From Thiodiazotropha sp037384445 (GTDB lineage Bacteria > Pseudomonadota > Gammaproteobacteria > Chromatiales > Chromatiaceae): DNA of 29,669 nucleotides. The translations under genes and the position numbers were made by a program. The stretch covers positions 1 through 29,669 of the forward strand of contig JARRNY010000051.1 of the NCBI GenBank assembly GCA_037384445.1, given 5' to 3'. The notes under the pieces are model-generated. The model ran no database searches. It had not been told where the DNA came from and saw only the letters and a list, made by a program, of their open reading frames with translations. Position 1 is the first letter of the stretch. Every line of letters starts with the position of its first letter. This document shows, piece after piece, positions 22,672 through 29,669 of this stretch.

Positions 22672-25569
22672 TCAGCGAGTCGCCAGCAAGGCCTCAAAAG
22701 CGGCCGAATCCATCGGTTTGGCAAACAGGTAGCCCTGATAGACAGGACAGCCATGCTGTTCGAGAAACGCCCTCTGCGATTCGGTCTCCACCCCTTCGGC
22801 GATGACGCCAAGACCGAGGCTGCTGGCCAGCGTGATGACGGCCTGAGCCACCACCGCATCGTTGGGACTGTCCGGCAGATTGCGGATGAAGGAACTATCG
22901 ATCTTCAACTGATCGAGTGGCAGCCGGGTCAGATAGGAGAGGGACGAATAACCGGTGCCGAAATCATCCAGCGAGAACCCGACACCAATTGCCTTGAGGG
23001 CACGCATCTTCTGGTTGGAATCTTCGATATCGTCGAGCACCAGACTCTCGGTCAACTCCAGCTTCAGGCGATTGGCCGGCGCACCGCTGTTCGACAATGC
23101 CCGCTTCACCCGCTCCACGAAATCCTGTTGACGGAACTGCAGGGCGCTCACATTGACGGCCAGATCCAACTGACATTTTTGCCCATCGCGAGACCAGTCG
23201 GCGAGTTGCCCGCAGGCGCACTCCAGCACCCATTGGCCGATCGGCAGAATCAAGCCAGTCTCTTCGGCCAATGGAATGAAATCGGCCGGAGAGACTATCC
23301 CGCGTTGCGGATGATTCCAGCGCAACAAGGCTTCCGCCGCGATGATGCCTCGTTCACTCCCGACCTGGGCCTGATAGTGGAGTACGAATTCGCCCCGCTG
23401 GATGCCCAGACGCAGGTCCGCCTCGATTTCAGCCCGGGCCGCCAGACCCGCCTGCATATCCGGATCAAAGAAACGCAGGGTATTGCGTCCACCGGTCTTG
23501 GCCTGATACATGGCGATATCGGCCTGCTTCAGCAACTCATCCACTGAATTGCCACTGCCGATGAAGAGAGTGACACCAATGCTGGGCGTGCTGTGGTGCT
23601 GGCGCCCCGCGACCAGATAGGGACGATTAAGCACGGTAATGATTTTTTCCGCCACCACCTTGGCCTGAGTAGCGGCCTCGGACGGCTTTTCGTTCAGGTC
23701 CTCCAGCATCACCACGAACTCATCACCCCCAAGACGAGAGATGGTGTCACCTTCCCTGACACAGGTCAGCAGACGGTGTGCCACCTCGATCAGCAACTGA
23801 TCCCCGATGTCATGACCACAGGTGTCGTTGAGAATTTTGAAATTGTCGAGATCGATGAACAACAGCGCCCCCATGCGCTGGCTGCGTGCGCTGCCCATCA
23901 TCGCTTGATGGAGCCGATCCATGAGCAACTGTCGATTCGGCAGATCGGTCAGTAGATCGTAAAAGGCGAGATGCTCGATCTTTTTCTCCGCCTCCTTACG
24001 TTCGTCACGGGTTCTCAAGGTGACGATGCCAAAGGCCAGATCGTTGGCCAATTCATCCAGCAGTCTTTGCTCCTCTTTGGGAAACGCACCAGGCGTGTCG
24101 GCATAGATACAGAGCACACCAAAAGTGTGATCTCCATCTTTCAAAGGCAATGCGATGGACGAATGGTAACCACGCTGCAGCGCGGCATCGCGCCATATCT
24201 CGATCTTGGACTCTGTTTTGAAATCATCGATCACCTGAATCTCTCCGCTGCGAATGGCACGGCCGCCCACGCCCTGCCCGCGCACCCCTTCGGCCCAGGT
24301 AAATTGACCTTCCAGCAAATAGCCCTCTTCGTTACCCGCCCAGACCACGGGGCGCAGGGTCTTGGCCTCATCCTGTTCGGCATAGCCCACCCAGGCCATG
24401 CGATAGCCGGCCTCCTCGCAGACGATTCGGCAGATGGAATCAAGCAGGCTTTGCTCGTCCTCGGCGCGCACCAGTATCTGGTTGCATTCGCTGATGGCCC
24501 GCAGTTCCCGGTTCAAATGCTGCAGCGCCTGCTCGGCCAGCTTGCGTTCGGTGATGTCCTGATAGGTACCGATACGCTCTGTCTCTCTTCCGTGTGTGTC
24601 GAAGAGACGCACCCAACTGCTATTGATCCAGCGAACATCCCCATCCGGGCGGATAATACGAAATTCCTTACTGTATTCTCCCTTGCTCGTCGGTGGCTCC
24701 TCCATCGCCTTGAGCAACAATATCCGATCATCCGGATGCACCCAGGTGAAATCGGTTGCTTCGGTGACTTGCCCCGGTTCGCGCCCGAGTATCCGATAGA
24801 TCTCGTCAGACCAGAAAACCACCCCGCTCTGCAGATCGTGCCGCCAATTGCCGAAATGCGCGATCTGCTGCGCCTCAAGCAACAGCCCCTGTTTTTCCTG
24901 GATCGCCTCCATCATGGCATTGAAGCTGCGACCGAGCCGAGCCACTTCGTTTGTACCGACGGCCGGCACCCGATGTTCGAAATCCGACTCGAGGCGGACA
25001 TATTCGGTCGCATCTGTCAGCGTGGAAATGGGACGTACGATCATCCGTCGCAGTATGGCCAACTGGCCGAGCGTGGCGCCCAGCAGAATCAGCACACCGA
25101 CAACGAACACCCAGATGATCTGCCGGGTCTGTGCGTTGATTTGCTCCAGATCCATGCTCATACGAAGCAGGGCGTCATGTGACAAAGTCTGCAGCAACAC
25201 GGCCCGACTGTGTTCAATATAGACACCGGGCTGTCTGCTCGGGACACCATGAGATTGGGGTTCGGACTCCCGGCTGAAGCCGGCAAGGCGTCGGCCGTCA
25301 GCAAGAAAGATATCCGCCTGCATGATGTGAGCATTCGACTTCAGGGTCTCGAGAATCTCCTGCGCACGCCGAGGATCCTGAAAAGCGACGGCAGTGTCGG
25401 TACCGACGGAGACCAGCCTGGCATAGGGTTGCATAATCCCCAGCGCACGCTCTTCCAGGGTCAGATTGTGGTAGACCGCCAGCACAATGCCGCCCCCCAA
25501 GAAGGCGAGCAGGACCGAGCCCCAGAGCACCAGTGCGAGTCTTTTCTGGATGCCGAACTGACGCAGCAT
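22672..25569 (-). CDS. Membrane c-di-GMP enzyme: CHASE8-HAMP-PAS-GAF-GGDEF-EAL
   Basis: It is 965 residues. TM1 is about 11-33; a periplasmic CHASE8 domain (about 35-148; VSVGTDTAVAFQDPRRAQEI), the sensor type of YfiN/TpbB, follows; TM2 is about 151-174 and HAMP 175-228. PAS with PAC lies at about 232-345 (ending TYQDITERK) and GAF at about 365-520. The GGDEF domain (about 533-700) has an intact GGDEF at 614-618 and inhibitory I-site RxxD at 605-608. The EAL domain (710-962) has intact E746-A-L-L-R, NVSALQF, ELTES, DDFGTG (868-873), K889-I-D and E925-G-V-E. Both synthesis and hydrolysis of c-di-GMP look possible. It starts two bases after the YfiR-like gene's stop codon. Confidence 0.93.
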   Translation of the reverse strand: MLRQFGIQKRLALVLWGSVLLAFLGGGIVLAVYHNLTLEERALGIMQPYARLVSVGTDTAVAFQDPRRAQEILETLKSNAHIMQADIFLADGRRLAGFSRESEPQSHGVPSRQPGVYIEHSRAVLLQTLSHDALLRMSMDLEQINAQTRQIIWVFVVGVLILLGATLGQLAILRRMIVRPISTLTDATEYVRLESDFEHRVPAVGTNEVARLGRSFNAMMEAIQEKQGLLLEAQQIAHFGNWRHDLQSGVVFWSDEIYRILGREPGQVTEATDFTWVHPDDRILLLKAMEEPPTSKGEYSKEFRIIRPDGDVRWINSSWVRLFDTHGRETERIGTYQDITERKLAEQALQHLNRELRAISECNQILVRAEDEQSLLDSICRIVCEEAGYRMAWVGYAEQDEAKTLRPVVWAGNEEGYLLEGQFTWAEGVRGQGVGGRAIRSGEIQVIDDFKTESKIEIWRDAALQRGYHSSIALPLKDGDHTFGVLCIYADTPGAFPKEEQRLLDELANDLAFGIVTLRTRDERKEAEKKIEHLAFYDLLTDLPNRQLLMDRLHQAMMGSARSQRMGALLFIDLDNFKILNDTCGHDIGDQLLIEVAHRLLTCVREGDTISRLGGDEFVVMLEDLNEKPSEAATQAKVVAEKIITVLNRPYLVAGRQHHSTPSIGVTLFIGSGNSVDELLKQADIAMYQAKTGGRNTLRFFDPDMQAGLAARAEIEADLRLGIQRGEFVLHYQAQVGSERGIIAAEALLRWNHPQRGIVSPADFIPLAEETGLILPIGQWVLECACGQLADWSRDGQKCQLDLAVNVSALQFRQQDFVERVKRALSNSGAPANRLKLELTESLVLDDIEDSNQKMRALKAIGVGFSLDDFGTGYSSLSYLTRLPLDQLKIDSSFIRNLPDSPNDAVVAQAVITLASSLGLGVIAEGVETESQRAFLEQHGCPVYQGYLFAKPMDSAAFEALLATR

Positions 25570-25571
25570 GG

Positions 25572-26252
25572 CTATCGCACCTGTCGCACAGCGCCGTTCT
25601 CGATAACGGCGCTCGAGACTTCCAGCACTTTCGTCTGTATCGACAATGAGGCGGCACGTGCATGATCGAGATTGACACTCAGTTTCACATAGTCACCCAC
25701 ATCAAAACGGATAATCCCTCCCTCCTGTAAAAATCCCGGGGCATTGCTTACGGTCAGCACAGGCAGCCCTTTCAGATCGGTCAGCGCGGCTCGGCGATAG
25801 GCGCTGACTTTGAATGCCACGTAGACGATCTGGCACTGCTGCAGCCCGGCTGTATTCTGGGCGCGTAGAATGGTGAACGACCGACCCTGCTCGGTGCGTC
25901 CTTCGAATGTCTGCTCCAACACGTCACCGAAAGGATCTCTGCCCAATACGCAGATGCGCCAGGGCTCTTCGGAATCGGCAAAAACCTCATCGGGCCAGGT
26001 GATGTAGTGGGCGAAATTACGCAGGAAAGCAGCCTCCACATTGCGGGGGTCCGCCATTGTCTGTTCCTCAGCCGTAACCAGGACCGAGGAGCAAAACAAC
26101 AGTACAATCAGGCCGCTTGAGTAGAGAAACCTGGCACATGCAAGCGCCCCGCTTGGTCTCCTGTTGACGCCCACCTTGACAGAGAATACCGGCCAAGCAA
26201 GGGATCTGAACCTGTAAGAGTCACTTCCTATCATGTCCTGCTTACTGCTCAT
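25572..26252 (-). CDS. YfiR-like periplasmic protein (DUF4154)
   Basis: Member of the YfiR/DUF4154 family. The core NVEAAFLRNFAHYITWP (71-87), RICVLGRDPFGDVL (99-112), QCQIVYVAF (139-147), VLTVSNAPGFLQEGGIIRF (165-183) and the C-terminal KLSVNLDHARAASLSIQTKVLEVSS are family hallmarks. A signal peptide lies at about 40-61 (RFLYSSGLIVLLFCSSVLVTA), giving a periplasmic protein with only two mature cysteines (101 and 140). The region before the signal is unusually long, so the true start may be internal; a GTG at 26174 is one candidate, and no start has a good Shine-Dalgarno sequence. In Pseudomonas, YfiR binds the CHASE8 domain of YfiN and represses it; the adjacent CHASE8 protein is the obvious target. 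Confidence 0.88.
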   Translation of the reverse strand: MSSKQDMIGSDSYRFRSLAWPVFSVKVGVNRRPSGALACARFLYSSGLIVLLFCSSVLVTAEEQTMADPRNVEAAFLRNFAHYITWPDEVFADSEEPWRICVLGRDPFGDVLEQTFEGRTEQGRSFTILRAQNTAGLQQCQIVYVAFKVSAYRRAALTDLKGLPVLTVSNAPGFLQEGGIIRFDVGDYVKLSVNLDHARAASLSIQTKVLEVSSAVIENGAVRQVR

Positions 26253-26264
26253 GAATCGCTGTCA

Positions 26265-28778
26265 TCAAAACCTGGCTGACAACGTAAGCAGAAACTCACG
26301 CGGACGGCTACGGGTACTCTGTGAAGGTCGATAGTGCTTGTTGCTGAGGTTTTTACCCATCAGATCGAGGCTCAGCCGCTTACCGCGCCAGTTCCATTCA
26401 TATCCAGCCTTGGCATTGATCAGCGTATAGGTCTGGTGAGAGGAATCGGGACCGTCTGGCAGAATCGTCTGGTCATGCACGTAGTTGATGCCGCCAGCGA
26501 CATAGGCTCCACGTAAAGGCAGGTTTGAGAAATCGTAGCGGGTCCAGAGATTGACCAGATGCGGCGCACTCATCTGCAACGGCGCGTCGTGAAAGCGCTT
26601 GACGTTGCGGTAGTTCTCCAGCTCGGCAGCACTCAGCGTAGATAGATCCTGGGCCAGGATGGCATCGTCGTTGCCGCTGAACTCGGTGATTCGGGCATCC
26701 ATGTAACTATAGGAAAAATAGAGTTGCCAGTTATCACTCAGTGCAGCCGTGGTATCGAACTCCACCCCTTGTGAGCGCTGCTCACCACTCTGCACATTGT
26801 AGATCACCACCGAGCCAAGGGCATCGGTATGCGCCAGGTCGTTGACGATATTGCGATTGCGAATATCGAAATAGGTGAGCGTACCGGAGACCCGGCCGCC
26901 GAACAGGCTGGCCTTGAGACCGATATCGTAACCCCGGCCCTCGGTCGGAGTGGCGGTTGAGGTCGAACCATCGGGATGCCGCAACAACTGTGAACCCGGC
27001 AGGAAGGACTCGGCGTAGGAGGCAAAGAGCGAGAGTTCGGGGTTGAGTTTGTACAGCACACCGTACTGGGGTGTTACCTCTCTCTCAGAGAACCGGGGTC
27101 CTCTCAGACCGGTCAGGTTGTCGGTGAGCCGGTTTTCCGTCGATGTCAGACGCCAACCGGCGAGCAACAACAGGCGGTCGTCGTAAAAGCCGAAGGTACT
27201 GCCAACGTAGGTTGATTTATCGGTGTAGTCGATGTGGGTGTCAGTCTCATTCTCGGTAAGCGTGGAGAGCGGGACCGTCGCCTCATAGTCCCAGGTGGCC
27301 GGATCACTCAGATCCCACAACGGCAGGGGCGAGGCGGTGGGAGTGCTGCCGAGCAGTGGATCGTTGGGTGCCTGAGCGGCCCAATCATCAAATCGGCGAT
27401 CGACATACTGGGCGCCTAGCAGCAGGCGCAGACTGGTGGGACCGAAATCGTATTTACCCACGGCGTGGACTTCCAGGATATCGCCATCGTTGCTGTAGGT
27501 CTGTCCCCTGACTCGTCGTCCCTGCAGCAGCGTGGTGTTGTTGGCCATGCCGAAGTTGCCGGTAAAGAGTGCGTCGACCTCAGAGTTTTGATGGGAGTAG
27601 CCGGTACGGAGATTCCAGTGGTCGTCGAGTTGAAAGTCGATCCATGCAGTGAAGCTGCGGGTATCGCTGTAGCGATAGTCGGCATAAGAGAGGCCGTTCC
27701 AGTCATCAGACAGCCCAGGTACCTCAACCCCTGAGAGGTTGGGATCAGAGGGTGTGGGAACGACCCCGATCTGTGGACCATAGCCCGGCTTTTGCATCAC
27801 CTGAGGTCGTTCGACCTTTTTGTATTTCTCATACTTCAACGACAGGCTTATCCGATCATTGGGCTGCCAGAGCAGTGAAGGCGCAAAGTCCCATGAGTGG
27901 GCGTCGTAGGGCTCCCAGTAGTGAATATCCTCGTCATACGAGGTGGCGAGGCGAAAGAAGAGATCCTTCGAGACCGGCCCGGTTATATCGGCATCCAAGC
28001 GGTATTCGTCATAGGAGCCGTAACTCAAATCGACCCGCGAAGCGGGACGGGATTGCGGATTCTTGGTGATGACATTGACGATGCCGCCAGGAGCGACCTG
28101 ACCATAGAGAAAGGAGGCAGGACCTTTGACCAGTTCGACCCTTGAGATGTTGGTGAAATCGAAGATCGACGGGCCATAGAAACCGTCGCGCAACACCTGA
28201 ATATTGCCCTTGGTGGCGCTGACTGGAAAACCGCGAATCGCCAGATTGGCATTGCCTTCGTTGAAGTCATTGCTGCGATAGGTGACACCCGGAGAGTAAC
28301 GGGCTATATCGAAAAGATTCTCCGGTTTCTGGTCTTCGATGAAATTCTGGGTAAAGGCCTGTATGGCGAAAGGCAGATCCCTGATCGGTGCGTCGAAGCG
28401 TGAGGCGGAGACCGAATTGGAGGCCCGGTATCCCCTATCCAGGTAAGCTGCCACGTCGAAGGGTGTTACCCTCACCTTGACCAGTTGCTCAAGATCCAAA
28501 TCGGCCAGTTCATTTGATGGTTCGGCGGATTCTGCCCCTTCAGCGAGCACATTGGCTTGGGTAAAAGTGAGTACCAGCAACAGCATGGTCATCGCCCAGA
28601 GCGGTAAACGATTGCAGTACTCGAACAGTTGAACCCAAAGACTGCATCCTGCCTCTATTCCGGCAGTGGAAGAGTAGGCGCAAGAACCTCGATAAAAGCC
28701 ATTGAAAGTTGCTAGATTCACTAGGATTTCGTTGTTATCACTTATTTGAGGTTCGGAGAATATGCGGACATCGTACAT
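26265..28778 (-). CDS. TonB-dependent siderophore-type outer-membrane receptor
   Basis: It is 837 residues. Residues about 110-245 form the plug domain (DLPFAIQAFTQNFIEDQKPE, ANLAIRGFPVS, RVELVKGPASFLYGQVAPGG, IVNVITKNP), and the rest is a 22-strand-type beta barrel ending in LLTLSARF with the terminal Phe typical of outer-membrane proteins. The closest family is the TonB-dependent siderophore receptors (FhuA/FpvA-like), but no N-terminal signalling (STN) domain is seen. A signal-like segment sits at 57-79 (LPLWAMTMLLLVLTFTQANVLA), preceded by about 56 unexplained residues; ATG 28592 or 28586 would begin inside it. The ligand is unknown. It ends 12 bases before the YfiR-like gene and heads the presumed operon. 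Confidence 0.9.
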   Translation of the reverse strand: MYDVRIFSEPQISDNNEILVNLATFNGFYRGSCAYSSTAGIEAGCSLWVQLFEYCNRLPLWAMTMLLLVLTFTQANVLAEGAESAEPSNELADLDLEQLVKVRVTPFDVAAYLDRGYRASNSVSASRFDAPIRDLPFAIQAFTQNFIEDQKPENLFDIARYSPGVTYRSNDFNEGNANLAIRGFPVSATKGNIQVLRDGFYGPSIFDFTNISRVELVKGPASFLYGQVAPGGIVNVITKNPQSRPASRVDLSYGSYDEYRLDADITGPVSKDLFFRLATSYDEDIHYWEPYDAHSWDFAPSLLWQPNDRISLSLKYEKYKKVERPQVMQKPGYGPQIGVVPTPSDPNLSGVEVPGLSDDWNGLSYADYRYSDTRSFTAWIDFQLDDHWNLRTGYSHQNSEVDALFTGNFGMANNTTLLQGRRVRGQTYSNDGDILEVHAVGKYDFGPTSLRLLLGAQYVDRRFDDWAAQAPNDPLLGSTPTASPLPLWDLSDPATWDYEATVPLSTLTENETDTHIDYTDKSTYVGSTFGFYDDRLLLLAGWRLTSTENRLTDNLTGLRGPRFSEREVTPQYGVLYKLNPELSLFASYAESFLPGSQLLRHPDGSTSTATPTEGRGYDIGLKASLFGGRVSGTLTYFDIRNRNIVNDLAHTDALGSVVIYNVQSGEQRSQGVEFDTTAALSDNWQLYFSYSYMDARITEFSGNDDAILAQDLSTLSAAELENYRNVKRFHDAPLQMSAPHLVNLWTRYDFSNLPLRGAYVAGGINYVHDQTILPDGPDSSHQTYTLINAKAGYEWNWRGKRLSLDLMGKNLSNKHYRPSQSTRSRPREFLLTLSARF

Positions 28779-29331
28779 CTCATCTTCTTGCCGAAAGGCG
28801 ATCTTACTAACCAGTCTTCAAACAACCCGATGCAACTGAGCACAAATCCTCGCTGAAGAGGCAGCGTCTCCATGTATATCAGGTGCTCATCTTGCGGATC
28901 CCTACATGATATTGAACAAAACCGTCCATCATGCTGAGCATTTCCCCATGATAAAGGGAAAATCCGCCCCTCCCGATAGATTCACCTGTCCTGGTATTAA
29001 TCATCACCTTGAATCGATTACCATAACTCCTCAGCTAACACTGGAATTGTAGACTTGAAATCACTTTTAAACACAAACCAATCGGTAGGGGTATTTGGGA
29101 ATATGCCCATCAATCCATTTCGTATTCGTAACATTTTACCGAATTCGACTAATGCGGTTACCAGCCCACTCACTACTATTCCAACGAGCCAAGGAAATTA
29201 CCTATCCCTTCCCTGCGTTTCAATCAGCTGACCGCTTATTGCCATCACGGCGGATATCTTCAGTCCCATCGTCGCGATCTCTCAATCGACATATCATGCA
29301 ACGATCAGATGACCCCTAACCTGGATCCCAG
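28779..29331. other. Gene-poor AT-rich leader with a chain of tiny overlapping ORFs
   Basis: These 553 bases lie between the divergent receptor gene and the right-edge gene. I recognise no riboswitch, Fur box or tRNA. On the minus strand three short frames overlap head to tail: 29134-29018 (38 residues), 29024-29004 (six residues, MVIDSR, preceded by GAGGAG) and 29004-28879 (41 residues, beginning MINTRTGESIGRGGFSLYHG). They could be leader ORFs or one decayed gene. A six-pair TTTCCC/GGGAAA hairpin lies near 28945-28970. A plus-strand open frame at 29095-29319 shows no coding character I trust. Confidence 0.4.
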
Positions 29332-29669
29332 ATGCCCCAGCTGACAAATGCCCTAGACGCCTGGGGAAAGGAAAACTTTAGCAAGGTGCTTCGCGAGGAG
29401 ATTGAGCAGTTATCGCATCATGAACTGCCACTACAACAGGGTTTGTGTCACAGCAGTTATGTTAGCGATGAACCTTTCCAGGCCATCATACTGCGGACCG
29501 ATGAGGATACCGGACATCTTACAGCCTTGGTGCAGCTTTTCTATCAAGGCGTCATCGCCGGTTGCAGCTGTGCAGACGATCCGACACCGATCGACACTCT
29601 GACAGAAAGCTGCATGCTGGAGGTCTGCATCGATAGGCGGGACGCCAGCGTCAGCTTCAAGCTGCTTAG
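29332..29669 (+). CDS. Conserved hypothetical protein, cut by right window edge
   Basis: An open frame of 112 complete codons runs to the window end without a stop. An in-frame TAA at 29317-29319 leaves only ATG 29332 as an ATG start. The sequence begins MPQLTNALDAWGKENFSKVL and carries LPLQQGLCHSSYVSDEPF, LVQLFYQGVIAGCSCADDP and a C-terminal strand ICSFKLL-like end (VSFKLL). I recall proteobacterial proteins of about 115 residues with the LPLQQGL and GCSCADDP motifs and no assigned function, so probably only a few residues are missing. Two close cysteines (CSC) could bind metal. It has no signal peptide and no clear ribosome-binding site. Confidence 0.7.
   Translation, partial: MPQLTNALDAWGKENFSKVLREEIEQLSHHELPLQQGLCHSSYVSDEPFQAIILRTDEDTGHLTALVQLFYQGVIAGCSCADDPTPIDTLTESCMLEVCIDRRDASVSFKLL

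Noticed and set aside
23971..25182. Plus-strand open frame of 403 codons
   Set aside because: Antisense to the PAS-GAF-GGDEF region of the c-di-GMP enzyme; no domain of its own.
28779..29000. Cobalamin riboswitch or Fur box ahead of the TonB receptor
   Set aside because: I could not identify a cobalamin-box or riboswitch core, nor a convincing Fur-box palindrome; a covariance-model scan would settle it.
29095..29319. Plus-strand open frame of 74 codons
   Set aside because: No recognisable motif, no ribosome-binding site and irregular composition; it overlaps the micro-ORF leader on the opposite strand.

Overview
The window reads as a chromosomal segment of a gammaproteobacterium. A sulfur-oxidising or Chromatiales-like lineage is my guess from gene content and order; nothing here fixes the species. 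No rRNA, tRNA, CRISPR array, prophage or complete insertion sequence is visible.

Left third, mostly minus strand: a housekeeping cluster reads gyrA, serC, serA, pheA, hisC, tyrA, aroA, cmk in transcription order (cmk runs off the left edge). It covers DNA gyrase A, serine biosynthesis and the end of the shikimate pathway plus phenylalanine/tyrosine synthesis. tyrA/hisC and cmk/aroA overlap as ATGA. The order resembles the Pseudomonas aeruginosa gyrA-serC-pheA-hisC-tyrA/aroA-cmk block, with serA added and tyrA and aroA as separate genes.

Next, mtnA (minus) and an mtaD-type deaminase (plus) diverge (methylthioadenosine salvage). They are followed on the plus strand by ubiG, a gph/mupP-type HAD phosphatase and a yciK-type short-chain dehydrogenase, again the Pseudomonas order.

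The middle (15.1-19.8 kb) is accessory: a small minus-strand orphan, a PA2779/PA2778-like pair (small exported protein plus lipoprotein C39-like peptidase with TPRs), a Kef-type cation/proton antiporter, a small HMA-like protein and a small cysteine-rich protein. Short repeats lie between them. One is a 49-bp terminal-inverted-repeat hairpin whose two ends supply the TAG stop codons of both convergent neighbours, with a solo copy of its left end at 19158.

Right third (19.8-28.8 kb, minus): two overlapping Era-like GTPases with C-terminal hydrophobic helices, one of them membrane-anchored. Upstream is a compact three-gene operon: TonB-dependent outer-membrane receptor, YfiR-like periplasmic protein, and a large inner-membrane CHASE8-HAMP-PAS-GAF-GGDEF-EAL protein. 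Its layout suggests a signalling route from an outer-membrane ligand through YfiR to c-di-GMP, with a TonB receptor where the classical YfiBNR system has the lipoprotein YfiB. This is the most interesting system here. The right edge holds a gene-poor leader of about 550 bp and the start of a conserved protein of unknown function.
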